Positions 7,070 through 13,174 of a stretch of 23,536 nucleotides of DNA are shown piece after piece. The notes beneath the pieces are model-generated. The model worked only from the letters and a program-made list of their open reading frames with translations. It was not told the origin of the DNA and did not search any database. The translations under genes were made by a program, and so were the position numbers. Origin of the DNA: a virus; IMG/VR virus record IMGVR_UViG_3300042924_006373, positions 1-23,536 of that record, one strand, 5' to 3'. Within the stretch, counting starts at the first letter, position 1. Each line of letters starts with the position of its first letter.

Positions 7070-7801
7070 TTACATTTTTAAATATTCAACACGCGGAGTA
7101 TTGACAAGACTATGTGCCAACTCCATTGCTGTTGGAACGGAAGAGCCGTCTTGATTGCTAACTCTATTTTTAAATTTATTTAAGAGAGCAGTAAGCGGAT
7201 CTTGTGTTTCTTCTTGTTTTCCTCTCCTATTGATCGTAATGTTAATGGTTGGAATACCGCCTGTTTGCTGTACCGTTGTTGCTTGTGGGCTAGCTGGAAC
7301 TGGTTGGCCAACAGATTGTTTTTGTTGTTGGTAATAGTTGTACAGGTCACCGAGTTTTTTAGAAGGCTGCCCGTAGTAACTTCCGCCACTAGATGTTGGC
7401 AATGAAGCCCACTCTGGAGCAAGCTTGTCAGTAACAACTCCAAATTTTTCTCCCTTTAAGAATGGTTGTAACGCACCGCGTTTTTTATCAATTAAGTAAA
7501 GAGCTGCAAGGTCTTGTGATTTTGGAGAAAAATCAGGTAACCCTAAAGCTTTAGAAGTGCCTTGCCAGGTTGGCGTTAAAAATTGGTATCCTCCAGCAGC
7601 TGTGCTTGTGTAGCCCCCTCCAGTGACGGCTTTATCAGGATGGCGCCAGCCTTTGGACGTATCAAACTTACCACCCCCAAACATGGTTTGATAGCCAGAC
7701 TCTCCTGGAGTGCCCTCGGCATAACGGATGGTATTTAACAGCGCCCGAACTTCGGGACGTGTTTGAAGAAGCGTTTCGTAGTATTGACGTAGCTGAGACA
7801 C
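7070..7801 (-). CDS. Lambda-R-like lytic transglycosylase (GH104 type)
   Basis: A 243-residue protein from a GTG at 7801, four nucleotides after the upstream stop. A TTG at 7849 in the same frame would add 16 residues, and neither has a clear ribosome site. Residues 17-150 resemble phage lambda R endolysin. RYAEGT holds the probable catalytic Glu (E29, matching lambda SEGT), followed by GYQTMFGGGKF, GGYTSTAAGGYQFL, LGLPDFSPKSQDLAALYLI, KKRGALQPF, PEWASLP and YYGQPSKKL. Enzymes of this type cut the glycan backbone of peptidoglycan without hydrolysis. A Gln/Pro linker leads to a C-terminal domain (from about residue 183, INITINRRGKQEE to TPRVEYLKM) shared with the M23-like protein encoded next. 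The position among virion genes and the shared tail suggest a virion-associated enzyme rather than, or as well as, a classical endolysin. Confidence 0.85.
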   Translation of the reverse strand: MSQLRQYYETLLQTRPEVRALLNTIRYAEGTPGESGYQTMFGGGKFDTSKGWRHPDKAVTGGGYTSTAAGGYQFLTPTWQGTSKALGLPDFSPKSQDLAALYLIDKKRGALQPFLKGEKFGVVTDKLAPEWASLPTSSGGSYYGQPSKKLGDLYNYYQQQKQSVGQPVPASPQATTVQQTGGIPTINITINRRGKQEETQDPLTALLNKFKNRVSNQDGSSVPTAMELAHSLVNTPRVEYLKM

Positions 7802-7805
7802 GGGC

Positions 7806-8285
7806 TTATCGGAAGTTGTATTCGAAGTAGAAGCGGGTTCCAACAGCAACGTCTGCGGGTCCAGGTAGGGCCTGAATGAATTCCGCGCCTTCCCGCTCGA
7901 AGCGATAGCGGGCTTGCATAGGGTTTCTATAATTAGCGACGTACAAATGAAGAGCTAAGCGATCAGTTTCATACAGATAAATCTCCGTCCAAGTTTTTAG
8001 TGTGTCTTTAAAATCGGTCGTGGTAATAGTACGGTCAACGTCACCAGCAATATTCTCAAGGCGATTACGAGGAACTGTATTGTTGTTTACACTACCGGTC
8101 ATATCGGTGCGTTTTTCAGCCTCATCGCACCGAGTAACCTGTTCGACCAATTTTTGATACCAGAAAGAATCTGGTACGTTATTAAGAGCTTCTTCTAGTC
8201 GAGCAAGATCACCAGCAGGGATGGATGTGGTGTTATATCCCAGGTGCCAACGAATCTTTGACTTTAAGAAACTATCTAGTTGCAT
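7806..8285 (-). CDS. Probable head-tail connector or completion protein
   Basis: A 159-residue protein from ATG 8285, with no Shine-Dalgarno sequence but a small hairpin at 8304-8320 upstream. It is mostly helical in appearance, with a charged middle (VTRCDEAEKRTDM, NRLENIAGDVDRTI) and an ordered C-terminal half: DTLKTWTEIYLYETDRLALH, then RFEREGAEFIQALPG and VGTRFYFEYNF. I do not recognise a named family with certainty. Size, position after the capsid genes and before tail genes, and the helical N-terminus fit an adaptor or completion protein that binds the portal. The role is inferred from synteny. The GTG start of the next gene lies four nucleotides after its stop. Confidence 0.5.
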   Translation of the reverse strand: MQLDSFLKSKIRWHLGYNTTSIPAGDLARLEEALNNVPDSFWYQKLVEQVTRCDEAEKRTDMTGSVNNNTVPRNRLENIAGDVDRTITTTDFKDTLKTWTEIYLYETDRLALHLYVANYRNPMQARYRFEREGAEFIQALPGPADVAVGTRFYFEYNFR

Positions 8286-8303
8286 TAGAAGAATCTAATA
8301 ACC

Positions 8304-8320
8304 AGAGGATCTAATCCTCT
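8304..8320 (-). other. Small perfect hairpin before the connector-like gene
   Basis: AGAGGAT and ATCCTCT form a perfect 7-bp stem with a three-base loop, 19 nucleotides upstream of the ATG at 8285. It lacks a following T-run, so it is not a convincing terminator. It may stabilise or process the mRNA, or control access to the start codon, which has no visible ribosome site. Confidence 0.4.
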
Positions 8321-8357
8321 ATTAATAGCTTAACACGGTCAAGTTTTACCGCATTAA

Positions 8358-8798
8358 TCATTCAACGCGAACAAGATTTTCTTTAAAGATCTCATCCCAA
8401 TCAACACGTTTAATTCCTTTAAGTTGATCTAGGCGTGCAAACTTTTCTCCGGGCATAGAAGTTTGCAAATCTTTAATGTCACGTGCAGTTTTTAAACCAA
8501 CACCAGGGAGGTGGTCTGCAATTTGCCGAGCACTGGCTGTGTTGATATTAATCCGCATATCAAGCGGAAACGTTTCTTTTGTGGTGGGAATAGGTGGATT
8601 GACGCCTTCTTGTTTAAGCTTCTCAATCAAACGCTCTTCCGTCCGATCCTTTTCATTGGTAGCACCAAGATGAGGAACTAGATCTTCACGATCAATGTAA
8701 AGAACCTCATCTTGGGAATCTACACACATCATGATCCCGTCACCGTGGTGAGAAATCATTTCAACAAGTTGACCGGTTAGTTTGTATTGGTAGAGCAT
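8358..8798 (-). CDS. Helix-hairpin-helix protein with SH3-like N-terminus
   Basis: A 146-residue protein from ATG 8798, with no Shine-Dalgarno sequence. Residues 84-135 form a ComEA-like double helix-hairpin-helix: ININTASARQIADHLPGVGL with a second hairpin at FARLDQLKGIKRVDWDEI. The motifs LPGVG and LKGIK are the expected DNA-backbone-contacting hairpins. Residues 5-45 (TGQLVEMISHHGDGIMM, YIDREDLVPHLG) look like a small beta barrel, and a charged linker joins the two. Such domains normally bind DNA without sequence specificity. The gene lies between the second capsid gene and the connector-like gene, so it may contact the DNA end at the head-tail vertex. That role is inference; a DNA-maintenance function is the alternative. 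Confidence 0.7.
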   Translation of the reverse strand: MLYQYKLTGQLVEMISHHGDGIMMCVDSQDEVLYIDREDLVPHLGATNEKDRTEERLIEKLKQEGVNPPIPTTKETFPLDMRININTASARQIADHLPGVGLKTARDIKDLQTSMPGEKFARLDQLKGIKRVDWDEIFKENLVRVE

Positions 8799-8840
8799 TT
8801 AAATAAATGGCAACTACCAATACAATACCAACCTCAACTC

Positions 8841-8859
8841 AGCTGATCAAGAATCAGCT
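8841..8859 (-). other. Inverted repeat at the end of the second capsid-region gene
   Basis: AGCTGAT and ATCAGCT form a perfect 7-bp stem with a five-base loop and overlap the TGA stop (8856-8854) of the upstream gene. No T-run follows on the minus strand. It is more likely an mRNA 3'-end stabiliser or partial attenuator after a highly expressed gene than a full terminator. Confidence 0.45.
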
Positions 8860-9672
8860 ATCAGTACCGCCCACTTGGGAAGCAAAGTCAATGAACTCAT
8901 TGATATCTTCCCATGCCACGGCAGCGGCAGGACGCAGGTAGTTTACGCGGCAGATAATGTAGCCAGCGCGGCCAGCATCTTTGTCGGTGGAGCTAATAAA
9001 CACACCATCGCCATCCACAGTTGTGGAGGTTACAGCGTTCACGTTAAACACCTTGAAAGTGGTGTCGCCAGTGACGCGGTAGAACATTGCGTTAGCAAAG
9101 TCACCAGCAACAATACCAGCAGTAGTCACGCTACTGGTAAAGGGCAGGTCAGCAACGGTTGTATCGGTCAAGCCTTGAGCAAACAAGTTGCTGGTAGCAG
9201 TAACAATCGAGCTAGCAGCAGCAAGACCGTTAGCTTGAGACGAAGGAACACCAAAAGGAGCACCAGCGTTGTTAGGACCAAGCAGCAGGTTCTCAGTAGA
9301 GGTGCCACCAATATCAGCAGTAACGGGAGCAGCAGGAAAACCTGCTAAACCGTCTGCGGGAAGGTCCTGAGCAATAGCAATAGAAGCACCGTAGATGTAA
9401 GCAGGACGAGCAGAGCTAGCCTGCACCACCAGGGAAGTGCGGTTGTCACGCACCCGGTCGTCAGGACGACGATCAGGAGACGGAACAATGATATCGAAGC
9501 TCTTGTAGCTTGCTTTATCAGCAGCCAGGTTGTCGATTTTAACGTAACCGATCAGTTCAAAAGCTTCAACGCCGGGCCAACCATACACACCTTCGGTGTT
9601 GTAGGAGGACAGGCGGTTAATTTGATTACCGGGTTGCAGGATTGCACCGGCTTCTTCTTTGTAAGCAGCCAT
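8854..9672 (-). CDS. Second major structural protein (possible capsid decoration protein)
   Basis: A 272-residue protein with the strongest ribosome site in the window: GGAAGGAGGT, eight nucleotides before ATG 9672. Base composition is richer in G and C than most neighbours, as in the adjacent capsid gene, which fits high expression. The N-terminus is EEAGAILQPGNQINRLSSYN, with EAFELIGYVKIDNLAADKAS next. The middle is a long Ala/Thr/Ser/Gly-rich region (about residues 100-190), and the C-terminus is CRVNYLRPAAAVAWEDINEF. There is no signal peptide. No specific family is recognised. Its place 18 nucleotides after the capsid gene and its translation signal point to an abundant virion protein, such as a decoration or head-fibre protein. 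Confidence 0.65.
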   Translation of the reverse strand: MAAYKEEAGAILQPGNQINRLSSYNTEGVYGWPGVEAFELIGYVKIDNLAADKASYKSFDIIVPSPDRRPDDRVRDNRTSLVVQASSARPAYIYGASIAIAQDLPADGLAGFPAAPVTADIGGTSTENLLLGPNNAGAPFGVPSSQANGLAAASSIVTATSNLFAQGLTDTTVADLPFTSSVTTAGIVAGDFANAMFYRVTGDTTFKVFNVNAVTSTTVDGDGVFISSTDKDAGRAGYIICRVNYLRPAAAVAWEDINEFIDFASQVGGTDS

Positions 9673-9690
9673 TGTTAATTACCTCCTTCC

Positions 9691-10833
9691 TCAAACGATG
9701 GTAAAAGCAGTGGTAATGAAGTCCTTGTTCAGGTTGGCAAAACCAGCGTACAGCTGCCAAATCAGAATGATAAAGCGGCTGAAGTCATCATTGTTGTTGA
9801 TGAGCACCTGAGCGTTAGGACCACCAATGCCAACGCCAACGGCCTGAGGACCGAAGAACAGAGCAGGAGGAGTGTTGTGGGAAACAGCACCAAGACCGTC
9901 GCCAATATCAACGGTAATGGTCTTAGAGGGAAAGTTAGTGGATTCGTAGAATCGCACACCTTCAAACACAAAGCCAGTCGGCATGGTGGGCTCACCACCC
10001 ACAAACTGGGCTTGACCATACTGACCACCGCCATAGATAGCAGCATTGGGGTTCATGCCGCTCATCAGTGGGTTACCGGGAGCAAAGCCAGGGTAACGAG
10101 CCACTTCACGGAAACCTTGGTCAGCACGCAGGTCCTTCATGAAGGAAGGATCGGCAATACAACGGTAGTAGCCGTCAGCAAAAACAGGAACGTTACGCTT
10201 ACGCAGGCTTTTGACCACGTCAAGCAGGTCGCTCTTCACGTTAAACTTGTAACGCTCAGAGGCATACTCAGTTGCGGTGTAAGCAGCCAGGGTAGTAGCG
10301 CCTGTTTTAGCGTGGTTATTAGGATAGAAATAACCACCTTGGGTGTCAGAAGACTGACCACGGGACTCGGACTTGAACAGTTCGTCCAGGAACACACGGT
10401 CGCGCCAGCGGCGATAGTCGTCCAGCAGAGTCAGCGAACCGATGGACTGGTGGAACATGTTAAGGTTCCCGGTGTCCAGCAGCAGACGCTGAGCAGTCAT
10501 CAGAGTCTCACGAGCAATTTTGAAAGTGCTCGGGAGGTTTGCATTGTTCGGATCAGCAGGACCAGTGTACTCACGCAGAGACACCAGCACTTTGTCCTTA
10601 ACAATCGAACGGCTGTTAGCAGTGCCGATGGTTTGATCCTGGGTACGCTCACGGTTAGTTTTTGTACCAGGATTACCCCAGAAGCGGTAACGGTCTAACT
10701 GAACAGTTTGACCGGGTTGTTTGGTAAAATCGTGAACAACAACTGGCTCGCAAGCCATTTCCACGATATAAGCCGGGTGGGGACGGTAAAGTTCCGCGCC
10801 CAACAGCTTAGGAAAGTCGTTATCAATAAACAT
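9691..10833 (-). CDS. Probable major capsid protein
   Basis: A 380-residue protein from ATG 10833 with only a weak purine site (GAAGAA). It has its own candidate promoter and a leader of about 100 nt. The size is typical of HK97-fold shells. Features include VLVSLREYTGPADPNNANL, a helical segment LTLLDDYRRWRDRVFLDELF, a possible E-loop-like Gly/Tyr region (GGYFYPNNHAK), FADGYYRCIADPSFMKDLR, and a C-terminal part with GGEPTMPTGFVFEGVRFYES. These last elements resemble the N4-gp56/P22-like capsid families. Codon use is GC-rich: sampled 60-nt lines give 55-63% G+C against roughly a third to 40% in surrounding genes, as expected for the most abundant protein. Synteny (terminase, portal, scaffold, capsid) supports the call; the exact capsid family is uncertain. 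Confidence 0.75.
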   Translation of the reverse strand: MFIDNDFPKLLGAELYRPHPAYIVEMACEPVVVHDFTKQPGQTVQLDRYRFWGNPGTKTNRERTQDQTIGTANSRSIVKDKVLVSLREYTGPADPNNANLPSTFKIARETLMTAQRLLLDTGNLNMFHQSIGSLTLLDDYRRWRDRVFLDELFKSESRGQSSDTQGGYFYPNNHAKTGATTLAAYTATEYASERYKFNVKSDLLDVVKSLRKRNVPVFADGYYRCIADPSFMKDLRADQGFREVARYPGFAPGNPLMSGMNPNAAIYGGGQYGQAQFVGGEPTMPTGFVFEGVRFYESTNFPSKTITVDIGDGLGAVSHNTPPALFFGPQAVGVGIGGPNAQVLINNNDDFSRFIILIWQLYAGFANLNKDFITTAFTIV

Positions 10834-10937
10834 GTTGGTTCTTCAGCGTAGGGTTAGCTGATACCGGAGATCGAGAAGATCCCTACATAATGACAGATGC
10901 CATTAAAAGATCTGGGAACTTCCGTCCCATTGATAAA

Positions 10938-10967
10938 ATTATAGCAAGACTTACTTATTGCGGTTAA
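10938..10967 (-). promoter_or_regulatory. Sigma70-like promoter ahead of the capsid gene
   Basis: On the minus strand, TTAACC (10967-10962) and a perfect TATAAT (10943-10938) are separated by 18 nt, with TG one base before the -10 hexamer (TGCTATAAT, extended -10). The start would fall near 10930, giving a leader of about 100 nt before the capsid ATG. The leader contains two small hairpins (TGGGA/TCCCA and GGGATC/GATCTCC). It lies in the longest intergenic gap of the window (10834-10981), where no gene is visible. It would give the capsid and following genes extra transcription by host RNA polymerase. Confidence 0.55.
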
Positions 10968-10981
10968 TAAATAAAAGCAAA

Positions 10982-11710
10982 TTAAGTATCTTGCGATTTT
11001 TCAGGCTTGTTTGCTTTTTCTGCAAACGCCCTAAGGAATCTACCGACGCCAACACCAGCCAGTGCTGTTGCTGCTGGTGACAGCGCGTAACCGGCAACTT
11101 GATACAAACCAGGTTTACCAGAAACAGCAACACCTGCTTGATTCAAAAGATTTGTACCACGACGTGTTGCTTCTATTTCCGAAAAAATGCGGCCACTATT
11201 ATTTAGATAGTTCATTGCAAGAGCAAGGCCAGTTGCCCGGCGAGTTGACGGGGACAGGGCACTAACCCCAATGGTTGCTAATCCAACAACATTTGGATTT
11301 AGCCCAGTATATAAATTACTTTGAATGTAGTTAGGAGTTCCACCACCTGCTGTAATGCTTTGATGGCCAAGCTCGTGGCCAAGAGTAAACTTACTGGCAA
11401 ATGGATAGTTTAAAGAGATAGCTTTTTTTGCTGAATTAGAATAACTAGCGCCTGTAGGACTAGTATTAACCGTAACGTTTGGCTTGACTCCTGTTTGTTC
11501 TGCAAATTTATTAATAATGTTTCTTGAATCTTCAAAAGTTGAGTAATAAGTTTTTCCTTGTAAATTTGTAGTACGTTTAACAGCTGCACCTGTTTCACGC
11601 AACCCTTCTGTTCGATACTGTTGAACAGCTTGTTTTTGTAACTTTTTAACTCCAGTAAAACCAGCTAAGGCAGCTGCTCCACCAAGTGCAGTTTTAAAAA
11701 TAGAGTCCAT
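10982..11710 (-). CDS. HELGH zinc-metallopeptidase-like protein, copy B
   Basis: A 242-residue paralogue of the preceding gene. The active-site helix is SKFTLGHELGHQSI (H112, E113, H116), and a second motif, SGRIFSEIEATRRGTNLLNQ, supplies E178 or E180 as the likely third zinc ligand. HExGH followed by E-[FI]-x-A-[ST]-RR resembles the YugP-like Zn_peptidase_2 family from memory. Ala/Gly-rich hydrophobic stretches occur at residues 8-20 (LGGAAALAGFTG), 138-153 and 212-225, as in membrane-associated members. It lacks an obvious ribosome site, starts nine nucleotides after copy A, and lies directly upstream of the capsid gene, where prohead proteases are normally encoded. A role in processing the head or internal proteins, or in ejection, is inference. 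Confidence 0.7.
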   Translation of the reverse strand: MDSIFKTALGGAAALAGFTGVKKLQKQAVQQYRTEGLRETGAAVKRTTNLQGKTYYSTFEDSRNIINKFAEQTGVKPNVTVNTSPTGASYSNSAKKAISLNYPFASKFTLGHELGHQSITAGGGTPNYIQSNLYTGLNPNVVGLATIGVSALSPSTRRATGLALAMNYLNNSGRIFSEIEATRRGTNLLNQAGVAVSGKPGLYQVAGYALSPAATALAGVGVGRFLRAFAEKANKPEKSQDT

Positions 11711-11719
11711 TACTACAAA

Positions 11720-12388
11720 TTAAATTTCTGTTAGCGCGTTTTTAAAAGACCTTAAAAACCGTCCTGCAGCAAGGCCGCCAAGTGCAGTCATTGCTGGTGT
11801 TGTGGCGTAGGCTGCTGATTGAAATACACCTGGAGCAGGTGAAACAGAATAACCAGCTTGATTTAAAAGTTTAGTGCCTCGACGGCTAGCTTCTATTTCA
11901 GAAATAATACGCCCAGAATGATTTAAATAATTCATTCCTAAAGCCAAAGTTGTTGCTCGGCGCATTGATGGAACCATTGCTCCAACACCAACCGTAGCCA
12001 AACCAACAACATTTGGATTCAATCCTTTATAAGTATTCTCTTGAATCCATCGAAAAGAATCGTTGCTTCGGCCAATAGACTGGTGGCCTAATTCATGGCC
12101 AAGTGTAAACTTACTTGCGCTAGGAAAACTTAAAGAAATAACATTATCTTTTGTTGATGAGTAACTAGAACCTCCAAGATTAGCAACAACTTCAGGTGCA
12201 GGTTGCTGCGTTGATTTTGTATATTGATCTAAGATACGTTGTCGATCTTGTTCAACAAAAGCACTGCCTGTTTCTTGCAATCCTTTTTTTCGATATTGTT
12301 GAACACTTGATCGTCCTAACTGGTAAGCGCCAACAGCCCCAGCTGCTGCTGCAGCTGATTGAAGTAAGTTTGTAACTGCTGTATTCAC
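11720..12388 (-). CDS. HELGH zinc-metallopeptidase-like protein, copy A
   Basis: A 222-residue protein with a GTG start at 12388. It has the same architecture as the next gene: an Ala/Gly-rich N-terminus (LLQSAAAAAGAVGAYQLGR), a shared VQQYR-[KT]-GL-ETG segment, the zinc site FTLGHELGHQSIG (H98, E99, H102), GLNPNVVGLATVGVGAM, and SGRIISEIEASRRGTKLLNQ (E164/E166). The two copies agree at roughly two thirds of positions over the core (residues 88-214) and diverge between residues 42 and 88. Both keep every catalytic residue, so neither looks like a decayed duplicate. The family resemblance to YugP-like peptidases rests on the two motifs and their order. Substrate and role are unknown; see copy B for context. 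Confidence 0.7.
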   Translation of the reverse strand: MNTAVTNLLQSAAAAAGAVGAYQLGRSSVQQYRKKGLQETGSAFVEQDRQRILDQYTKSTQQPAPEVVANLGGSSYSSTKDNVISLSFPSASKFTLGHELGHQSIGRSNDSFRWIQENTYKGLNPNVVGLATVGVGAMVPSMRRATTLALGMNYLNHSGRIISEIEASRRGTKLLNQAGYSVSPAPGVFQSAAYATTPAMTALGGLAAGRFLRSFKNALTEI

Positions 12389-12399
12389 AATTTATGGAG

Positions 12400-12570
12400 C
12401 TACTGCATTAAATCGTAAGGACGATTAAAAGTACTGTACTGAGTTGTAGGCAGTGGTCCAATGCGTTCAAGCGGATTGAATTCTTGAGGTTGCAATGTAG
12501 CATTCTCAATGTTAACTTCTGGCCGAATAAAGTTAGCTAAAAACTTTTTACTTGCAGTTTTGTTTTTCAT
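12400..12570 (-). CDS. Small hypothetical protein, 56 residues
   Basis: ATG at 12570 follows the upstream stop by three bases; a weak GAAGAA lies about eight nucleotides before it. The product starts MKNKTASKKFLANFIRPEVN and ends TFNRPYDLMQ. It fills the only gap between the Gly-rich protein and the first metallopeptidase, has no internal stops, and keeps the tight gene packing, so it is probably real. No family is recognised. The segment FLANFIRPEVN faintly recalls the PRV-Y tag found at the ends of three other proteins here. Confidence 0.5.
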   Translation of the reverse strand: MKNKTASKKFLANFIRPEVNIENATLQPQEFNPLERIGPLPTTQYSTFNRPYDLMQ

Positions 12571-12573
12571 AGT

Positions 12574-13107
12574 TTATTCTTCAATATCAAAATTCATCAT
12601 GCCAGGGCGTTGACGTTGGAAAACCTGTGCAGTTTTCATGTGTGCCGTTGTTCCAATGTTCATAATGGGCAACGGAGATCCCATTTGATTTAAATGCACA
12701 TACCCAGCTTGAAGATCTTGTGGCATAGCACTAGAACCAAATTGACCAACTGCTGGATTACGTTGCGTATTATCTCTAGAAATGTAATCCATTAAAGCAC
12801 TTAAACCAGCATTAGCTCCCATGCCACCAACAAATGCTCCGCTCAAACTAACACCGCTAGCAATTAAACCGACATCACGTTTACCAATATTGCCTTTAGT
12901 GCCAACAGCTGAACCTGCTTGTTGTGCAGTGGCGCCGACTTTTTCTAAAAACTGGCCTACTTTTTGACCAACCTTACCCACTTTGGCTGCTCCAGCAAAT
13001 TCTTGCCCAACGCCTGCAAGTTGTGACCCACGATATTCAAGACCTCGTGCAATGCCGCCCCCTAAATAAGCAGCTGCTGTTCGAGCAGAATCAGGAAGAA
13101 TAGCCAT
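12574..13107 (-). CDS. Gly/Ala-rich hypothetical virion protein
   Basis: A 177-residue protein, first gene after the terminator at 13117-13148, with no ribosome site (AT-rich upstream). The N-terminal half is Ala/Gly-rich and helical (ARTAAAYLGGGIARGLEYRG, QKVGQFLEKVGATAQQAG), followed by a hydrophobic glycine-zipper stretch, VGLIASGVSLSGAFVGGMGA (about residues 79-98). The C-terminus is polar (SPLPIMNIGTTAHMKTAQVF) and ends in acidic FDIEE. No family is recognised. The composition resembles the presumed internal proteins at 18360-22910, so a minor head or ejection protein is a fair guess. Confidence 0.55.
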   Translation of the reverse strand: MAILPDSARTAAAYLGGGIARGLEYRGSQLAGVGQEFAGAAKVGKVGQKVGQFLEKVGATAQQAGSAVGTKGNIGKRDVGLIASGVSLSGAFVGGMGANAGLSALMDYISRDNTQRNPAVGQFGSSAMPQDLQAGYVHLNQMGSPLPIMNIGTTAHMKTAQVFQRQRPGMMNFDIEE

Positions 13108-13116
13108 ATTAGTTAT

Positions 13117-13148
13117 AAATAAAAAAGGAGCAGCTGTGACTACTCCTT
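13117..13148 (-). terminator. Rho-independent terminator between the scaffold-like gene and head genes
   Basis: The transcript strand reads AAGGAGTAG, TCACAG, CTGCTCCTT. This is a 9-bp stem (one G-T wobble) with a six-base loop, followed by TTTTATTTAT. It begins 26 nt after the stop at 13175 and ends about ten nucleotides before the next ATG (13107). No T-run follows on the plus strand, so it acts in the direction of the genes. It may be a partial attenuator that limits read-through. Confidence 0.7.
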
Positions 13149-13174
13149 ATTCTAAACTTAGTTGTTTTTGAAGA

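Noticed and set aside
7802-7849. TTG start at 7849 for the transglycosylase
   Set aside because: It would overlap the connector-like gene by 44 nt with no ribosome site. The GTG at 7801 follows the stop by four nucleotides, and lambda-R similarity begins later. The choice is not certain.
8321-8357. TTGACC box resembling a -35 element
   Set aside because: No acceptable -10 hexamer lies 16-19 nt downstream, so no promoter is called.
9877-10698. 273-codon plus-strand open frame opposite the capsid gene
   Set aside because: It is antisense to a GC-rich, well-supported gene. The product is rich in Val, Thr, His and Ser with no domain, and the frame is a by-product of codon bias in the capsid gene.
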